From Pseudomonadota bacterium (GTDB taxonomy: Bacteria; Pseudomonadota; Gammaproteobacteria; Burkholderiales; Burkholderiaceae_F), in contig JAEZVV010000162.1 of NCBI GenBank assembly GCA_023443095.1, positions 1 to 9,187 of the forward strand: a stretch of DNA of 9,187 bases, written 5' to 3'. Of the stretch, positions 1 through 6,030 are shown in pieces (position 1 is the first letter of the stretch; each line of letters starts with the position of its first letter). The notes beneath the pieces are model-generated. The model was given only the letters and a program-made list of their open reading frames with translations. It did no database searches and was not told the origin of the DNA. A program made the position numbers and the translations under genes.

Positions 1-63
1 GTGGTGGCGGCGGCGCGGCCGGTGCCGGCCAAGGCCGCCGCTGGCGAGTGGGAAGAGTTCTGA
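1..63 (+). CDS. Methyl-accepting chemotaxis protein, C-terminal end (partial)
   Basis: Only the last 20 codons of a gene entering from the left edge are visible, read in frame 1 to a TGA at 61-63. The peptide is an Ala/Pro/Val/Lys-rich flexible tail ending in EWEEF (46-60). It resembles the C-terminal pentapeptide of chemoreceptors (NWETF in E. coli Tsr), an acidic/aromatic x-W-x-x-F tether that docks CheR and stimulates CheB or deamidase action. The receptor's sensor, HAMP and signalling domains lie outside the window. cheR follows 38 nt downstream and cheD and cheB come next, which supports the receptor call. With so little sequence the family assignment rests on the terminal motif and the neighbours; I cannot say what the receptor senses. 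Confidence 0.8.
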   Translation: MVAAARPVPAKAAAGEWEEF

Positions 64-83
64 GGGCCGCTGGGCCCGGGATC

Positions 84-90
84 GAGGAGG
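84..90 (+). promoter_or_regulatory. Shine-Dalgarno site for cheR
   Basis: GAGGAGG at 84-90 is a near-perfect anti-16S match, 11 nt before the cheR ATG at 102. The spacing is a little long but usable. An out-of-frame ATG at 92 lies only 1 nt from this site, too close to be used well. The in-frame ATG at 102 is therefore preferred. Confidence 0.6.
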
Positions 91-101
91 AATGACTAGG
101 C

Positions 102-983
102 ATGGGAGCTCGTGATGATGCGAACGAATTGCTGGCGCGTGCCGCGGCCAGCGAAGCGCTGGCGCGCGAGTATTCCTTCTCGAACCACGATTTCGACCGG
201 GTGCGCCGCCTGATCCGCGCGCGCGCCGGGATCGACCTCAATGCCTCGAAGCAGAACATGGTCTACAGCCGGCTCGCCCGCCGCGTGCGGGCGACCGGGC
301 GGACCTCGTTTGCGGACTACCTCGACGACATCGAACGCGACGCGGGCATGGCCGGCCCCGAATCGCAGCAGTTCATCAATGCCCTGACTACCAATCTGAC
401 GGCTTTTTTCCGCGAGTCGCACCACTTTCCGCTGCTCGCCGAGTTCCTGCGCGGCCGCAGCAAGGCGCGGATCTGGTGCGCCGCCGCCTCGACCGGAGAA
501 GAGCCGTGGTCGATCGCGATGACGGCGGCCGAAGCCTTAGGGACGGCGGTCAAACCGACCGTGTTGGCGACCGACATCGATACCAACGTCCTGGCAACCG
601 CAGCACAAGGGGTCTACGGGCTGGAATCGGCCAGCGCCTGCGGCGAGGCCCGCCTCAAACGCTGGTTTTTGCGTGGCCGTGGCAACAAGGACGGGTTCGT
701 GCGGATCAAGCCCGAACTGGCGGCGCTGGTGCAATACCGTCCGCTCAACCTTCTGGATCCGACCTGGCCGCGCGCGCGCGACATGGTCGAGGGTTTCGAC
801 GCAGTGTTCTGCCGCAACGTCCTGATCTATTTCGACCATTCAACTCAGCGCGAGGTGCTGACGCGGATCGCCGAGGTGTTGCGCCCGGGAGGACTTCTCT
901 TCGTCGGCCACTCGGAGAATTTCACGGACTGCCGCTCGCAATTCCGTCTGCGCGGGAAAACCGTTTACGAGAGAATGCCTTGA
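102..983 (+). CDS. cheR: CheR, chemoreceptor glutamate O-methyltransferase
   Basis: A 293-residue SAM-dependent methyltransferase that methylates glutamates on the cytoplasmic domain of chemoreceptors, opposing CheB in adaptation. Residues about 25-80 form the helical CheR N-terminal domain, including the basic stretch SRLARRVRA. NLTAFFRE (98-105) is the conserved linker motif. The catalytic Rossmann-like domain follows: CAAASTGEEPWSIAM (126-140) is the SAM-binding motif I equivalent of the usual CSTGEEPYS, ATDID (156-160) is the acidic strand end, and FCRNVLIYFD (236-245) is the family signature. HSENF (270-274) and GKTVYER (285-291) close the protein as expected. Length fits the family (about 270-290). 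The gene follows a receptor ending in a CheR-docking pentapeptide and overlaps the cheD start. It is complete, with nothing unusual in the active site. Confidence 0.97.
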   Translation: MGARDDANELLARAAASEALAREYSFSNHDFDRVRRLIRARAGIDLNASKQNMVYSRLARRVRATGRTSFADYLDDIERDAGMAGPESQQFINALTTNLTAFFRESHHFPLLAEFLRGRSKARIWCAAASTGEEPWSIAMTAAEALGTAVKPTVLATDIDTNVLATAAQGVYGLESASACGEARLKRWFLRGRGNKDGFVRIKPELAALVQYRPLNLLDPTWPRARDMVEGFDAVFCRNVLIYFDHSTQREVLTRIAEVLRPGGLLFVGHSENFTDCRSQFRLRGKTVYERMP

Positions 984-1600
984 CCCCGCCCAAGACAACG
1001 CGGCCGCGGCCGCGAGGGGTCAGCGGCGAAGCGAGCACGCTGTATTTCGACCGCGATTTCGGCTGCCATGCGGTGAAGGTCCTGCCGGGCGAGTTTTTCG
1101 TCGACGGACCCGACGTGGTCCTGACCACCGTGCTGGGTTCCTGCGTGTCAGCCTGCATCTGGGATGCGGGTGCCAAGCTGGGGGGGATGAACCACTTCAT
1201 GCTACCCGACGGCGTCAAGGAGGCCGACCCGACCGGACTGGCCGGCCGCTACGGCGTGCATGCGATGGAGTTGCTGATCAACGAGTTGCTCAAATGTGGG
1301 GCGCGGCGCGCCTCGCTGGTCGCCAAGGTTTTCGGCGGCGGCAACGTGATGGCGAGCTTCACCCTCAATGTCGGGGAACGCAACGCGAACTTCGTGCGGC
1401 AGTTCCTGGCGACCGAGGGCATCCGCATCGTGGCCGAGGATCTGCTCGATTCGCACCCGCGCCGGGTCGCCTTCTTCCCTGCCAGCGGCCGCGCCCTGGT
1501 GCGCAAGCTGGCCCGCGCCGACGCCTCGCTGGTGGAGGCCGAACAAAGTTATCGCAGCCGCATCGCCGCGACGCGCAGCGGCGACATCGAACTTTTCTGA
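980..1600 (+). CDS. cheD: CheD, chemoreceptor glutamine deamidase
   Basis: This 206-residue enzyme deamidates specific receptor glutamines to methylatable glutamates; in some bacteria it is also tied to CheC/CheY-P feedback. The start chosen is TTG at 980-982, overlapping the cheR stop (TGA 981-983), with GAGAG at 969-973 placed 6 nt upstream. No closer in-frame ATG exists, and the first GTG downstream (1071-1073, in AVKV) falls inside conserved sequence (VKVLPGEFFV). Reading further upstream only adds cheR sequence in the wrong frame. The catalytic residues match the Thermotoga CheD triad in spacing: Thr49, Cys55 in LGSCVSACIWD and His72 in GGMNHFMLP, followed by KVFGGG. The basic, proline-rich N-terminus (residues 2-13) is poorly conserved in the family. 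Position between cheR and cheB is typical of proteobacterial chemotaxis operons. cheB starts 5 nt after the stop. Confidence 0.95.
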   Translation: MTPPKTTRPRPRGVSGEASTLYFDRDFGCHAVKVLPGEFFVDGPDVVLTTVLGSCVSACIWDAGAKLGGMNHFMLPDGVKEADPTGLAGRYGVHAMELLINELLKCGARRASLVAKVFGGGNVMASFTLNVGERNANFVRQFLATEGIRIVAEDLLDSHPRRVAFFPASGRALVRKLARADASLVEAEQSYRSRIAATRSGDIELF

Positions 1601-1605
1601 TAGTC

Positions 1606-2676
1606 ATGAGCAAAATTCGCGTACTTATCATCGACGACTCTGCGCTGGTGCGCAGTCTGCTGACCGAAATCGTGTCGCACGCGCCCGACCTGGAAGTGGT
1701 CGGCAGCGCGCCTGACCCGCTGGTGGCCCGCGAAATGATTCGCGCGCTCAACCCCGATGTGCTGACGCTCGACGTCGAGATGCCGAAGATGGACGGGCTC
1801 GATTTTCTCGAGCGTCTGATGCGTTTGCGGCCGATGCCGGTGGTGATGGTTTCGACCCTGACCGAACGCGGCGCCGAAACCACGATGCGGGCGCTCGAGC
1901 TCGGCGCGGTTGATTTCGTTGCCAAGCCGCGCATCGGCGTGGCGAGCGGCATGAAGGACCTGGCGCGCGACATCGTCGAAAAGATCCGCATCGCCGCCAG
2001 CGCCCATCTGCACCGGCGCGCCGCGCCGGCGGCGAGTGTGGCGGGGGAGGTCCGTTCGCGGCCGGCAAGCTTTAGCCGAGTTTCGACCGAGAAGCTGATC
2101 GCCATCGGCTCATCGACCGGCGGCACCGAGGCGGTGCGCGAAGTCCTGGTCCGCCTGCCGGCGGACGCGCCGGCGGTCCTCATTACCCAGCACATGCCGC
2201 CCGGCTTCACCGCGAGTTTCGCCGCGCGCCTGAACGGCCTGTGCCGGATGACGGTGAAAGAGGCGGCGGCGGGCGAGCGGGTCCTGCCCGGCCACGTCTA
2301 CATCGCGCCCGGCGGGCGCCACATGAGGCTGACCCGCTCGGGGGCGAGCTACATGATCGAGATCGACGACGCCGAGCCGGTCAACCGCCATCGGCCTTCG
2401 GTCGAGGTGTTGTTCAATTCGGTGGCCAAACACGCCGGCCGCAACGCCCTGGGGGTGATGCTCACCGGCATGGGCAAGGACGGTGCGGCGGCGATGCTGA
2501 CAATGAAGCAGGCGGGGGCGCACAACGTTGCGCAGGACGAGGCCAGCTGCATCGTGTTCGGCATGCCGAAGGAGGCGATCGCGCTGGGCGCGGTCGACGT
2601 CGTGCTGCCGGTGACCCGGATCGCCGACCACATCCTCGATCACTTCCAGTCGGCAGGACCGCTGCATCGGGTCTAA
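1606..2676 (+). CDS. cheB: CheB, chemotaxis response-regulator methylesterase/deamidase
   Basis: A 356-residue two-domain enzyme that removes receptor methyl groups when phosphorylated by CheA. The receiver domain (about 1-125) has the acidic pair Asp10/Asp11, phospho-acceptor Asp56 in LDVEMPKMDG, Ser83/Thr84 and Lys107 in VAKP. An Ala/Arg-rich linker (about 130-160) leads to the catalytic domain. Ser170 in IGSSTGGTEA, His196 in TQHMPPGFT and Asp292 in GMGKDGA form the triad; the intervals of 26 and 96 residues equal those of E. coli CheB (164, 190, 286). The ATG at 1606 gives the canonical start KIRVLIIDDSALVR; the open frame continues upstream but that stretch overlaps cheD. Spacing of 5 nt after cheD with no clear ribosome binding site suggests translational coupling. 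It is the last gene of the operon here; rnpB begins about 60 nt later. Confidence 0.98.
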   Translation: MSKIRVLIIDDSALVRSLLTEIVSHAPDLEVVGSAPDPLVAREMIRALNPDVLTLDVEMPKMDGLDFLERLMRLRPMPVVMVSTLTERGAETTMRALELGAVDFVAKPRIGVASGMKDLARDIVEKIRIAASAHLHRRAAPAASVAGEVRSRPASFSRVSTEKLIAIGSSTGGTEAVREVLVRLPADAPAVLITQHMPPGFTASFAARLNGLCRMTVKEAAAGERVLPGHVYIAPGGRHMRLTRSGASYMIEIDDAEPVNRHRPSVEVLFNSVAKHAGRNALGVMLTGMGKDGAAAMLTMKQAGAHNVAQDEASCIVFGMPKEAIALGAVDVVLPVTRIADHILDHFQSAGPLHRV

Positions 2677-2702
2677 CCCTTGCCCGGGAGCGGCGGTGTC
2701 GC

Positions 2703-2731
2703 TTGCGTCGCTCCGCGCGGCTCTCTACAGT
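2703..2731 (+). promoter_or_regulatory. Probable sigma70 promoter of rnpB
   Basis: TTGCGT at 2703-2708 (3 of 6 to the -35 consensus) and TACAGT at 2726-2731 (4 of 6 to the -10 consensus) are separated by exactly 17 nt. The -10 places transcription start near 2738, which matches the 5' end of the RNase P RNA deduced independently from its P1 helix (2739). The -10 neighbourhood is identical over 10 bp to that of the mraZ promoter. Confidence 0.65.
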
Positions 2732-2737
2732 GCTGCC

Positions 2738-3049
2738 TGCAAAGTCCGCCGGGCGATCGCGAGGGTTCGCGCCTTCGAGGAAAGTCCGGACTCCGCAGAG
2801 CACCGTAGCAGGTAACGCCTGCCCGCCGCGAGGCGAGGATCAGAGCAACAGAGACGAGCCGATTCAGTTCGGGTGAAACGGGCAATCTCTACGGGGAGCA
2901 ACACCAAATAGGCGGCCGCTGACCTGACTCGGGGAGGCCGCGGGTAGGTGGCTGGAGCCGGTGCGCGAGTGCCGGCCTAGACGAATGATCGCCACGGCAT
3001 TGGCAACGGTGTCGCACAGAATCCGGCTTACAGGCGGGTCTTTGCTCCT
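2738..3049 (+). ncRNA. rnpB: RNase P RNA, bacterial type A
   Basis: This is the catalytic RNA of RNase P, which removes tRNA 5' leaders. Core sequences are clear: GAGGAAAGTCCGGACTCC at 2777 onward, CAGGTAACGCCTG near 2810, AGCAACAGAGAC, the GGAGCAA...CCAAATAGG block near 2895-2911, and CACAGAATCCGGCTTACA at the 3' end. Helices can be paired by hand: P1 2739-2750 with 3033-3045; P2 2752-2758 (GGCGATC) with 2987-2993 (GATCGCC); P4 AAG-U-CCGGA 2782-2790 with TCCGGCTT 3022-3029, keeping the bulged U; the P16-like pair GCGGCC 2912-2917 with GGCCGC 2936-2941; and a P19-like hairpin 2995-3014 with a GCAA tetraloop. The CCGGA/TCCGG form, lack of P13/P14 and presence of a P19-like stem fit betaproteobacteria, from memory of published structures. 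The total of about 312 nt is short because P3 and P12 are small. Ends are inferred from P1 and are good to a few bases. Confidence 0.96.
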
Positions 3050-3094
3050 TATCTTGGCGGCGGCTTGGGGCCGGCGCCTGCAATCTTCTAAGCC

Positions 3095-4381
3095 ATGAAA
3101 CTTCCCCGTGTTGTGATTATCGGCGGCGGATTCGCCGGCCTGGAAGCCGCGCGCAATTTCGCCGACGCCGCTGTCGACGTGGTCCTGATCGACCGCACCA
3201 ACCATCACACCTTCCAGGCGCTGCTCTACCAGGTCGCCAGCGCCGGTTTGGCGGCGCACCAGATCGCTTCGCCGATCCGCTCCCTGCTCAAGCGGCAGAA
3301 AAACGCGTCGGTGCGGCTGGGCCTGGTCGAGCGGGTGGACGCCGACGCCAAGCAGGTCGTATTGAGCGACGGCATCCGGATCGACTTCGATTACCTGATC
3401 GTGGCCGCCGGGCTGACCAACTCCTACTTCGGCAATCCGCAGTGGGAGGCGATCGCGCCCGGCCTCAAGACGCTCGACGACGCCCACGAGATCCGCCGCC
3501 GCGTCCTGCTGGCCTTCGAACTGGCCGAGCAGGAAACCGACCCCGACATCCGCCGCGAACTCAAAACTTTTGTCGTGATCGGTGCCGGACCGACCGGGGT
3601 CGAACTGGCCGGCGCCCTGGCCGAGCTGGCCCGCGACACCCTGGCCGACGAGTTCCGCCGCATCGACACCACCACCGCACGGGTGGTGCTGATCGAAGGC
3701 GGGGACTATGTCCTGCCAAGCTTTCCGACCTCGCTGTCGATCAAGGCGCGGCGCGAACTCGAATCGCTCGGGGTCGAGGTCCATACCGGCCAGCGCGTGA
3801 ACTCGCTCGACGCCAACGGGGTCGAGGTGGGCGACAAGCGCATCGGCGCCCGTACCGTTCTGTGGGCCGCGGGCGTGCGCGGGGTCGATCTGGGAGCTAG
3901 CCTGCCGGCCGAACTCGACCGCAACGGGCGCGTGATCGTGAGCCCGGCGCTGTTCTTGCCAGGCCGCCCCGACCTCTTCGTGGTCGGCGACCTGGCGCAT
4001 TTCGATGTCGAGGGCGAACCCTTGCCGGCGGTGGCTCAGGTGGCGATCCAGATGGGGCGGCACGCCGCTCGCGCCATCCTGGCGCAGATTGCCGGCCAGG
4101 CGCCGGAGACGCTGCCCGGCTTCCGTTACGCCGACCGCGGGTCGATGGCGACCATCGGCCGCCATGCGGCCGTCACCGTGCTCGCCAACGGGTGGCGGCT
4201 GTCGGGCGTGACCGCCTGGCTGGCGTGGCTTTTCGTGCACATCCTGTTCCTGATCGGCTTCCGCAATCGGCTGTTCGTGATGATCGACTGGGCCTGGTCG
4301 TATTTCACCTACCAGCGGCATTCGCGGCTGATCCTCCCCGAATCCGGCGAGATGCCGCGTCGTGTGCGCGGGCAGGACTGA
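3095..4381 (+). CDS. ndh: Type II NADH dehydrogenase (NDH-2), membrane-associated flavoprotein
   Basis: A 428-residue FAD protein that passes electrons from NADH to quinone without pumping protons, bound to the inner face of the cytoplasmic membrane. The FAD-binding Rossmann motif is GGGFAG (10-15) with the acidic end of strand two at LIDRTNHH (31-38). The second dinucleotide fold, for NADH, is VIGAGPTGVE (161-170), with LIEGG at 199-203. FVVGDLAHF (295-303) and the quinone-site type motif AQVAIQ (314-319) follow. The last 60 residues contain hydrophobic stretches (about 371-405, GVTAWLAWLFVHILFLIGF) that probably anchor it in the membrane. The start is fixed by the canonical KLPRVVIIGGGFAG N-terminus, although no Shine-Dalgarno sequence precedes it. 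It sits about 45 nt after rnpB and may be read partly from rnpB transcription. A carotenoid-type or sulfide:quinone reductase is less likely because no paired cysteine motifs are seen. Confidence 0.93.
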   Translation: MKLPRVVIIGGGFAGLEAARNFADAAVDVVLIDRTNHHTFQALLYQVASAGLAAHQIASPIRSLLKRQKNASVRLGLVERVDADAKQVVLSDGIRIDFDYLIVAAGLTNSYFGNPQWEAIAPGLKTLDDAHEIRRRVLLAFELAEQETDPDIRRELKTFVVIGAGPTGVELAGALAELARDTLADEFRRIDTTTARVVLIEGGDYVLPSFPTSLSIKARRELESLGVEVHTGQRVNSLDANGVEVGDKRIGARTVLWAAGVRGVDLGASLPAELDRNGRVIVSPALFLPGRPDLFVVGDLAHFDVEGEPLPAVAQVAIQMGRHAARAILAQIAGQAPETLPGFRYADRGSMATIGRHAAVTVLANGWRLSGVTAWLAWLFVHILFLIGFRNRLFVMIDWAWSYFTYQRHSRLILPESGEMPRRVRGQD

Positions 4382-4436
4382 AGGTTTCACTTTCAGTTCC
4401 GTCGCTATCCCCTTCATTTCCTGCATATTTTCCTGA

Positions 4437-4461
4437 TGGCGCGTCTGAGAATGACGCGCTA
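4437..4461 (+). terminator. Probable intrinsic terminator after ndh
   Basis: GCGCGTC at 4439-4445 pairs perfectly with GACGCGC at 4453-4459 around a 7-nt loop (TGAGAAT). The stem extends by a G-U pair (4438/4460) and a T-A pair (4437/4461) to 9 bp. It lies 56 nt after the ndh stop. The following sequence AGCCTTTGTTCC is only weakly T-rich, so termination may be partial. Confidence 0.5.
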
Positions 4462-4499
4462 AGCCTTTGTTCCGATTGAGAAAAGTCACGGCGCTCGCC

Positions 4500-4528
4500 T
4501 TGACCGTGGTGAATCGGTGCTCTACAGT
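4500..4528 (+). promoter_or_regulatory. Sigma70 promoter of the mraZ/dcw operon
   Basis: TTGACC (4500-4505, 5 of 6 to consensus) and TACAGT (4523-4528, 4 of 6) are separated by 17 nt, giving a predicted start near 4535 and an untranslated leader of about 85 nt before the mraZ GTG. The -10 overlaps the first of four phased MraZ-type repeats, so repression by promoter occlusion is expected. This is the only convincing promoter I see in front of the division genes. Confidence 0.75.
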
Positions 4529-4561
4529 GGCAACTCGTGTGAAAAAGTGGGAAAAAGTGGA
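4527..4561 (+). promoter_or_regulatory. MraZ-binding direct repeats (operator)
   Basis: Four 5-bp units start exactly 10 bp apart: GTGGC 4527, GTGTG 4537, GTGGG 4547 and GTGGA 4557. The spacers are AACTC, AAAAA and AAAAA. Known MraZ operators consist of TGGGN-type or GTG-containing direct repeats with 5-nt spacers upstream of mraZ, so the arrangement fits autoregulation. The first unit overlaps the -10 and the second covers the predicted transcription start. The A-tracts, phased once per helical turn, may also bend the DNA. Confidence 0.8.
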
Positions 4562-4570
4562 TCGATAGTT

Positions 4571-4583
4571 GCCGGCCTCCGGC
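4571..4583 (+). other. Short hairpin in the mraZ 5' leader
   Basis: GCCGG (4571-4575) pairs with CCGGC (4579-4583) around a CCT loop in the untranslated leader, about 26 nt before the ribosome binding region. It has no T-run, so it is not a terminator. It may simply stabilise the 5' leader, and it could occur by chance in G+C-rich DNA. Confidence 0.3.
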
Positions 4584-4620
4584 CGCGGCTAAGCGTCCAG
4601 TTCTCAGTGAAGGGGAGTGC

Positions 4621-5049
4621 GTGTTCCAGGGAGCTTCACAGCTGATGCTCGATTCCAAAGGGCGCATGTCGATGCCGAGCCGGCATCGGGATGCCCTCAT
4701 GGCGTCGTGTGACGGCCGTATCACCCTGACCCGCCATCCCGACGGCTGTGTGCTGGTATATCCGCGCCCTACTTGGGAGGTGCGGCGCGAACAGATCGCG
4801 GCCCTGCCCTTCTCGGCCCGGTTCCTGCAGCGAATTGTGTTGGGCAGCGCGGTCGACCTCGAACTCGACAGCGCCGGCCGCATCCTCGTCCCGGGTGAAC
4901 TGCGCTCGCTCTGCCAACTCAACCGCGAGGTGATGTTGATGGGAATGGGGGCGCATTTCGAACTCTGGGATGCCGTCCGCCTTGCCGAGGAAGAAAGCAA
5001 GGCGCTTGCAGGCGGCTTGCCGGAAGCCGCGGCGAACTTCAGCTTCTGA
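4621..5049 (+). CDS. mraZ: MraZ, transcriptional regulator of the dcw cluster
   Basis: A 142-residue protein with two AbrB/SpoVT-like half-domains, each carrying the MraZ signature: DSKGR (11-15) and DSAGR (83-87). MraZ forms ring-shaped oligomers and binds short direct repeats upstream of its own gene; in E. coli it represses the dcw operon and excess MraZ is toxic unless balanced by RsmH. The start is GTG at 4621, giving FQGASQLMLDSKGR, which matches the family N-terminus; the next ATG (4645) would cut into the first domain. AGGGGAG at 4611-4617 is the ribosome binding site. Four matching repeats lie on its promoter at 4527-4561. rsmH follows with 6 nt between stop and start. Length is typical of the family (about 140-152). 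Confidence 0.97.
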   Translation: MFQGASQLMLDSKGRMSMPSRHRDALMASCDGRITLTRHPDGCVLVYPRPTWEVRREQIAALPFSARFLQRIVLGSAVDLELDSAGRILVPGELRSLCQLNREVMLMGMGAHFELWDAVRLAEEESKALAGGLPEAAANFSF

Positions 5050-5055
5050 GAGTGA

Positions 5056-6030
5056 ATGTCAGCGCCTCTGCTTCCGAACGCTCTTCGGCACCGTTCGGTG
5101 CTCGCCGATCGCGCGGTTGAGCACCTGATCACCCGCACCGACGGCATCTACGTTGACGGCACTTTCGGCCGTGGCGGGCACTCGCGCCTGATCCTCGAGC
5201 GCCTCGCGCCGAGCGCGCGCCTGATTGCCTTCGATCGCGACCCCGAGGCCATCGCCGCGGCGGCGCAGATCACCGACCCCCGCTTTTCGATCGAGCACGC
5301 CGCCTTTTCGACGCTGGCCGAGACCCTCGCTGCGCGCGGCATCTCGCAGGTCGACGGGATCCTGCTCGACATCGGCGTTTCCAGCCCGCAGATCGACGAC
5401 CCGACGCGCGGCTTTTCCTTCCGTGCGGATGGCCCGCTGGACATGCGCATGGATACCAGCCGCGGCTTGACCGCGGCGCAATGGCTCGCCGAGGCGAGCT
5501 TCGACGAACTCAAACGGGTGATCGCGGACTATGGGGAAGAACGGTTTGCTTCATCGATTGCAAAGGCGATTGTTGCTCGCAGGGAGCGGGGGCCTATCGC
5601 AACCACATCCGAGCTTGCCGCTCTCGTGGCAGACGCCGCGCCGCGCAACCGCCGGGATCCGACCCAGCATCCGGCCACGCGCACCTTTCAAGGGATACGG
5701 ATTCACATCAATCAAGAGCTTGAGGAGCTGTCGCTAGCGCTGGCCCAGGCCGGCCGCCTGCTCGCACCGGGGGGGCAGCTGGTGGTGATCAGCTTCCACT
5801 CGCTTGAAGACCGCGTCACTAAGCGCTTCATCGAGGCCAACGCTCATCCCGAACGCGGGCTCGACGCGCGTGTGCCGCTGCGGGCGAGCGAACTGCCGCA
5901 ACCGCGCCTGACCCGGGTGCGGCGTGTCCTGCCCGACGCAGCCGAATGTGCCGACAACCCGCGTGCCCGCTCGGCCGTGATGCGAGTGGCCGAACGCACC
6001 GCCGAACCCTGGCCGGAGGGCGCTGGATGA
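5056..6030 (+). CDS. rsmH: RsmH (MraW), 16S rRNA m4C1402 N4-methyltransferase
   Basis: A 324-residue SAM-dependent enzyme that methylates N4 of C1402 in the 16S rRNA decoding centre. Family motifs appear in order: RHRSVL (11-16), YVDGTFGRGGHS (32-43, SAM binding), AFDRDPEAI (58-66), GILLDIGVSSPQID (101-114), RGFSFRADGPLDMRMD (118-133), GEERFA (160-165), TFQGIRIHINQELEEL (210-225), ISFHSLEDR (245-253) and NPRARSAVMRVAER (301-314). Start ATG 5056 is 6 nt after mraZ and gives the expected N-terminus. The stop overlaps the ftsL start as ATGA (6027-6030). A stretch covering codons 156-229 (5521-5742) has codon usage unlike the rest of the gene, with many A/T-ending and otherwise rare codons, though the protein motifs there are intact. 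Confidence 0.97.
   Translation: MSAPLLPNALRHRSVLADRAVEHLITRTDGIYVDGTFGRGGHSRLILERLAPSARLIAFDRDPEAIAAAAQITDPRFSIEHAAFSTLAETLAARGISQVDGILLDIGVSSPQIDDPTRGFSFRADGPLDMRMDTSRGLTAAQWLAEASFDELKRVIADYGEERFASSIAKAIVARRERGPIATTSELAALVADAAPRNRRDPTQHPATRTFQGIRIHINQELEELSLALAQAGRLLAPGGQLVVISFHSLEDRVTKRFIEANAHPERGLDARVPLRASELPQPRLTRVRRVLPDAAECADNPRARSAVMRVAERTAEPWPEGAG

Noticed and set aside
92..115. An 8-codon ATG frame between the receptor stop and cheR, as a leader peptide
   Set aside because: Its ATG is only 1 nt from the Shine-Dalgarno sequence, and there is no associated hairpin or codon run to suggest attenuation.
476..979. An upstream extension of the cheD frame
   Set aside because: It overlaps cheR in another frame and encodes Arg-rich shadow sequence; the CheD family begins close to the TTG at 980.
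1294..1605. An upstream extension of the cheB frame
   Set aside because: It overlaps cheD out of frame; the receiver domain starts exactly at the ATG at 1606.
3051..3085. A G+C-rich stretch after rnpB as a terminator
   Set aside because: No stem longer than about 4 bp pairs cleanly, and there is no T-tract after it.
2864..4489. A 541-codon open frame on the minus strand across rnpB and ndh
   Set aside because: It runs antisense to a clear NDH-2 and a structured RNA, its product has low-complexity Gln/Asp/Arg/His-rich composition with no motif, and such shadows are common in G+C-rich DNA.
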